From assembly GCA_030841105.1 (NCBI GenBank), contig JAVEDE010000110.1, positions 1 to 64,000 on the forward strand: a stretch of DNA of 64,000 nucleotides, given 5' to 3'. Both the position numbers and the translations under genes were made by a program. How positions within the stretch are numbered: the first letter of the stretch is position 1; each line of letters starts with the position of its first letter. This document shows positions 62,486-64,000 of the stretch, one piece after another. The stretch is from Pyrinomonadaceae bacterium. Its GTDB lineage: Bacteria > Acidobacteriota > Blastocatellia > Pyrinomonadales > Pyrinomonadaceae. The notes beneath the pieces are model-generated. The model was not told where the DNA came from. It ran no database searches and was given only the letters and a program-made list of their open reading frames with translations.

Positions 62486-62618
62486 CAGTGACGAGTGACA
62501 AGTGACGAGTAGTGACAAGTGACGAGTAGTGACAAGTGATGAGTGATGAGTTGAAGACAAGTTTACAGACCGGAGTGCTGCTTTAACTTGTCACTTGTCA
62601 CTCGTCACTTGTCACTCC
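62486..62618. repeat. Palindromic heptamer element (GTGACAA/GTGATGA type)
   Basis: Long left arm of GTGACGA/GTGACAA units, interrupted twice by GAGTA (62486-62550), apex GAAGACAAG..., right arm TTAACTTGTCACTTGTCACTCGTCACTTGTCACT (62583-62617). It lies between two minus-strand genes. Confidence 0.88.
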
Positions 62619-62620
62619 TT

Positions 62621-63880
62621 CTATCTCTGTCCCGCGTCGGGCGTGAAGGCGAGGCGCGTGTCGTTGCGCGTGCCTTGCGAGTCTTCGGCTTCGACGATGA
62701 TTTCGCGTGCGGCTCTGGGCACGGAGATTTGAAGTTGGAACGAGCCATCAGCGGCGGCCAGCGTTTCGCGCCCGTTGATGCGGACGGTGTTGCCCGGCTG
62801 GGTGCGCCCGCGCGCCATGTAGATGCTGCCGCCGATGAACTCGAACGCCACGTCCGACACCGAGATGTGTTCGCCCGTGCCTTGCCCCGCCGCGGCGACG
62901 ACGGTGAACTTCTGCGGCTCAGTCCATTCGCTGATCTGGCCGGAGGCGGCGACGGCGCGCACGCGCCAGAAGTAGATGCCCGCGCGCAGATCGCTGACGC
63001 TGAACTGCGTCGCTTCAAGTTGATCGCGCTCGGTCACTTTCCCGGCCGGGACGAAGAAGGGCGAGGTGGCGACTTCGACGCGGTAGTGGCGCGGCTCGCC
63101 CGTCTGCGGCCGCACCCAGCGCAGCGTGACGCTGGTCGCGCCTTTGTCTGTGGCGGAAATTTTTCCGAGATCGCGGGGCGAGAGTAAGACCGGCATCGCG
63201 AGCAGGCTCTCGCGGCTCTTGATGTTGCCCTGCTGGTTCAAGGCGATGTACTCGTTGCCCTGCACGGTCGTCTTGATGCCGCCGCGCGTCACGGTTTCGA
63301 GTTGGCCGGAACTCACGCGGATGCCTTCCGAGTTATCTTCACGCACGTCGAAACTCGCGCCGGTCTGACCGGCGAGGTTGTTCTTCGAGAGCGGCGTCTC
63401 GACGATGTTGCTGCCGCCCACCGGCTGCTGCTCGGTGCGGACGTTGATCTGGCCGCGCGCGACGGCGACGCGGACGTTCGTGCGCTGGCCGCCCTCAGAA
63501 CTCGCGTTGTCACGGATGGTGACGACGCTGTTCGGGCGCACGATCAGATTCGAGCCGTCGGCGAGTTGGATGCGGGCGCGGCCGTCGTCCTGCGTCTGCA
63601 CGATGTCGCCGGGGTAGAGTTGTGTGTCGCTGCGCGCGAGGAGCGACTCGCGCGTCTGCGCGCGCACGACGCGCACGTCGCCGTCGAAGGAGATGAAGCG
63701 CGCACCGGCCGGGGCATGCGCCTCCGTCGCGCCGCCCTTGAACGGGCTGCCGTAGAGCCACGTATAGACGCCGATGCCGCTTGCGGCGACGGCGACGACG
63801 GCGAGGGCGGCGAGCAGGTAGAGCACGCGCTTCGAGACGATCCACCATTCGAGATCGAAGCGGCTGGATTTAGTAGACAT
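62621..63880 (-). CDS. FecR-domain protein with fibronectin-like region
   Basis: A 419-aa bitopic envelope protein. Seen: short cytosolic start (MSTKSSRFDLEWWIV), TM helix (LLAALAVVAVAASGIGVYTWL), FecR domain ('DGDVRVVRA...LLARSDTQLYPGDIVQTQDDGRARIQLADGSNLIVRPNS', 'NIVETPLSKNNLAGQTGASFDVRED'), then fibronectin/DUF-like beta region with 'YRVEVATSPFF', 'LRAGIYFWRVRAVAASGQISEWTEP' and a final beta domain. Such proteins are probable envelope sensors. Start ATG at 63878-63880. The adjacent sequence at 63960-63990 has a duplicated GTTGCAAGTCTT. Confidence 0.85.
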   Translation of the reverse strand: MSTKSSRFDLEWWIVSKRVLYLLAALAVVAVAASGIGVYTWLYGSPFKGGATEAHAPAGARFISFDGDVRVVRAQTRESLLARSDTQLYPGDIVQTQDDGRARIQLADGSNLIVRPNSVVTIRDNASSEGGQRTNVRVAVARGQINVRTEQQPVGGSNIVETPLSKNNLAGQTGASFDVREDNSEGIRVSSGQLETVTRGGIKTTVQGNEYIALNQQGNIKSRESLLAMPVLLSPRDLGKISATDKGATSVTLRWVRPQTGEPRHYRVEVATSPFFVPAGKVTERDQLEATQFSVSDLRAGIYFWRVRAVAASGQISEWTEPQKFTVVAAAGQGTGEHISVSDVAFEFIGGSIYMARGRTQPGNTVRINGRETLAAADGSFQLQISVPRAAREIIVEAEDSQGTRNDTRLAFTPDAGQR

Positions 63881-64000
63881 AACTAGCGGATGTCGAACGA
63901 CGACGAAACCGGCGAGGAGAAGTCCTGACGTTGATTGTGAAAGCAGATGGTTGCGGCCTGCTGCTCGTTGCAAGTCTTGTTGCAAGTCTTCTGGTGTGGG

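Overview
The window is GC-rich, densely coded bacterial DNA from a Gram-negative (LptE, MreBCD/PBP2/RodA). I read it as an Acidobacteriota chromosome, probably close to class Blastocatellia. The evidence is a reaction-centre-type dihaem cytochrome c, a lipoprotein built from 'DHGVS' repeats, an N-acetyl/N-succinyl-ornithine carbamoyltransferase in place of classical ArgF, futalosine-pathway menaquinone genes, and long Pro/Ala-rich secreted proteins. This assignment is inference; no rRNA or tRNA gene was seen.

Layout. 1-436: start of an exported carboxypeptidase-regulatory-like protein, cut by the window edge. 1051-10482: arginine biosynthesis, with argH (-) diverging from argR-argG-(unknown P-loop NTPase)-argC-argD-argF'-argB (+). 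10615-13148: a DHGVS-repeat lipoprotein and a secreted beta-propeller protein. 13226-20113: tilS, hpt, ftsH, folP, lptE, holA. 20145-20962: a small conserved protein and rpsT. 21255-26676: phoH, then a NACHT-type STAND NTPase starting 1 nt after the phoH stop, then a roughly 20-copy array of a 21-bp repeat, then ybeY and a CorC-like protein. The NACHT gene and array sit inside what is normally a tight phoH-ybeY-corC cluster, and this is my main candidate for an accessory (defence) system. 26768-34304: deoxyhypusine-synthase-like enzyme, Cys-cluster protein, small proteins, NlpC/P60 protein, an unknown 486-aa protein, a transglycosylase-like protein and the cytochrome. 34388-43398 (-): two ABC exporters around a small membrane protein, a DICT/GAF/GGDEF cyclase, thioesterase, YbjQ protein, alkyltransferase-like protein, cupin and a cyclase-family hydrolase. 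43620-45786: mqnA and mqnC. 45940-52812 (-): membrane-fused spermidine synthase homologue, alpha/beta hydrolase, and RNase G/E with a giant insertion in its S1 domain. 53763-54587: OmpA-like exported protein. 54735-60694 (-): rod-shape operon mreB-mreC-mreD-mrdA-rodA. 60970-63880 (-): a second GAF/GGDEF protein and a FecR-domain protein.

The other striking feature is a recurrent class of intergenic element, about 20 copies in 64 kb. Each is a run of diverged 7-bp tandem repeats, a short apex, then the inverted complement of the run. The heptamer differs between elements (CTTGAAA, GTGACAA, GTAAATC, GGTGAAT, GCGGAAT, GAGTGAT, GGTCAGA and G/A-rich types), but the architecture is constant. Some are nested, several share an AAAGACAA-like apex, and some run into genes: FolP and MreC, which are unrelated, both end in an AVTSD tail encoded by a repeat arm.
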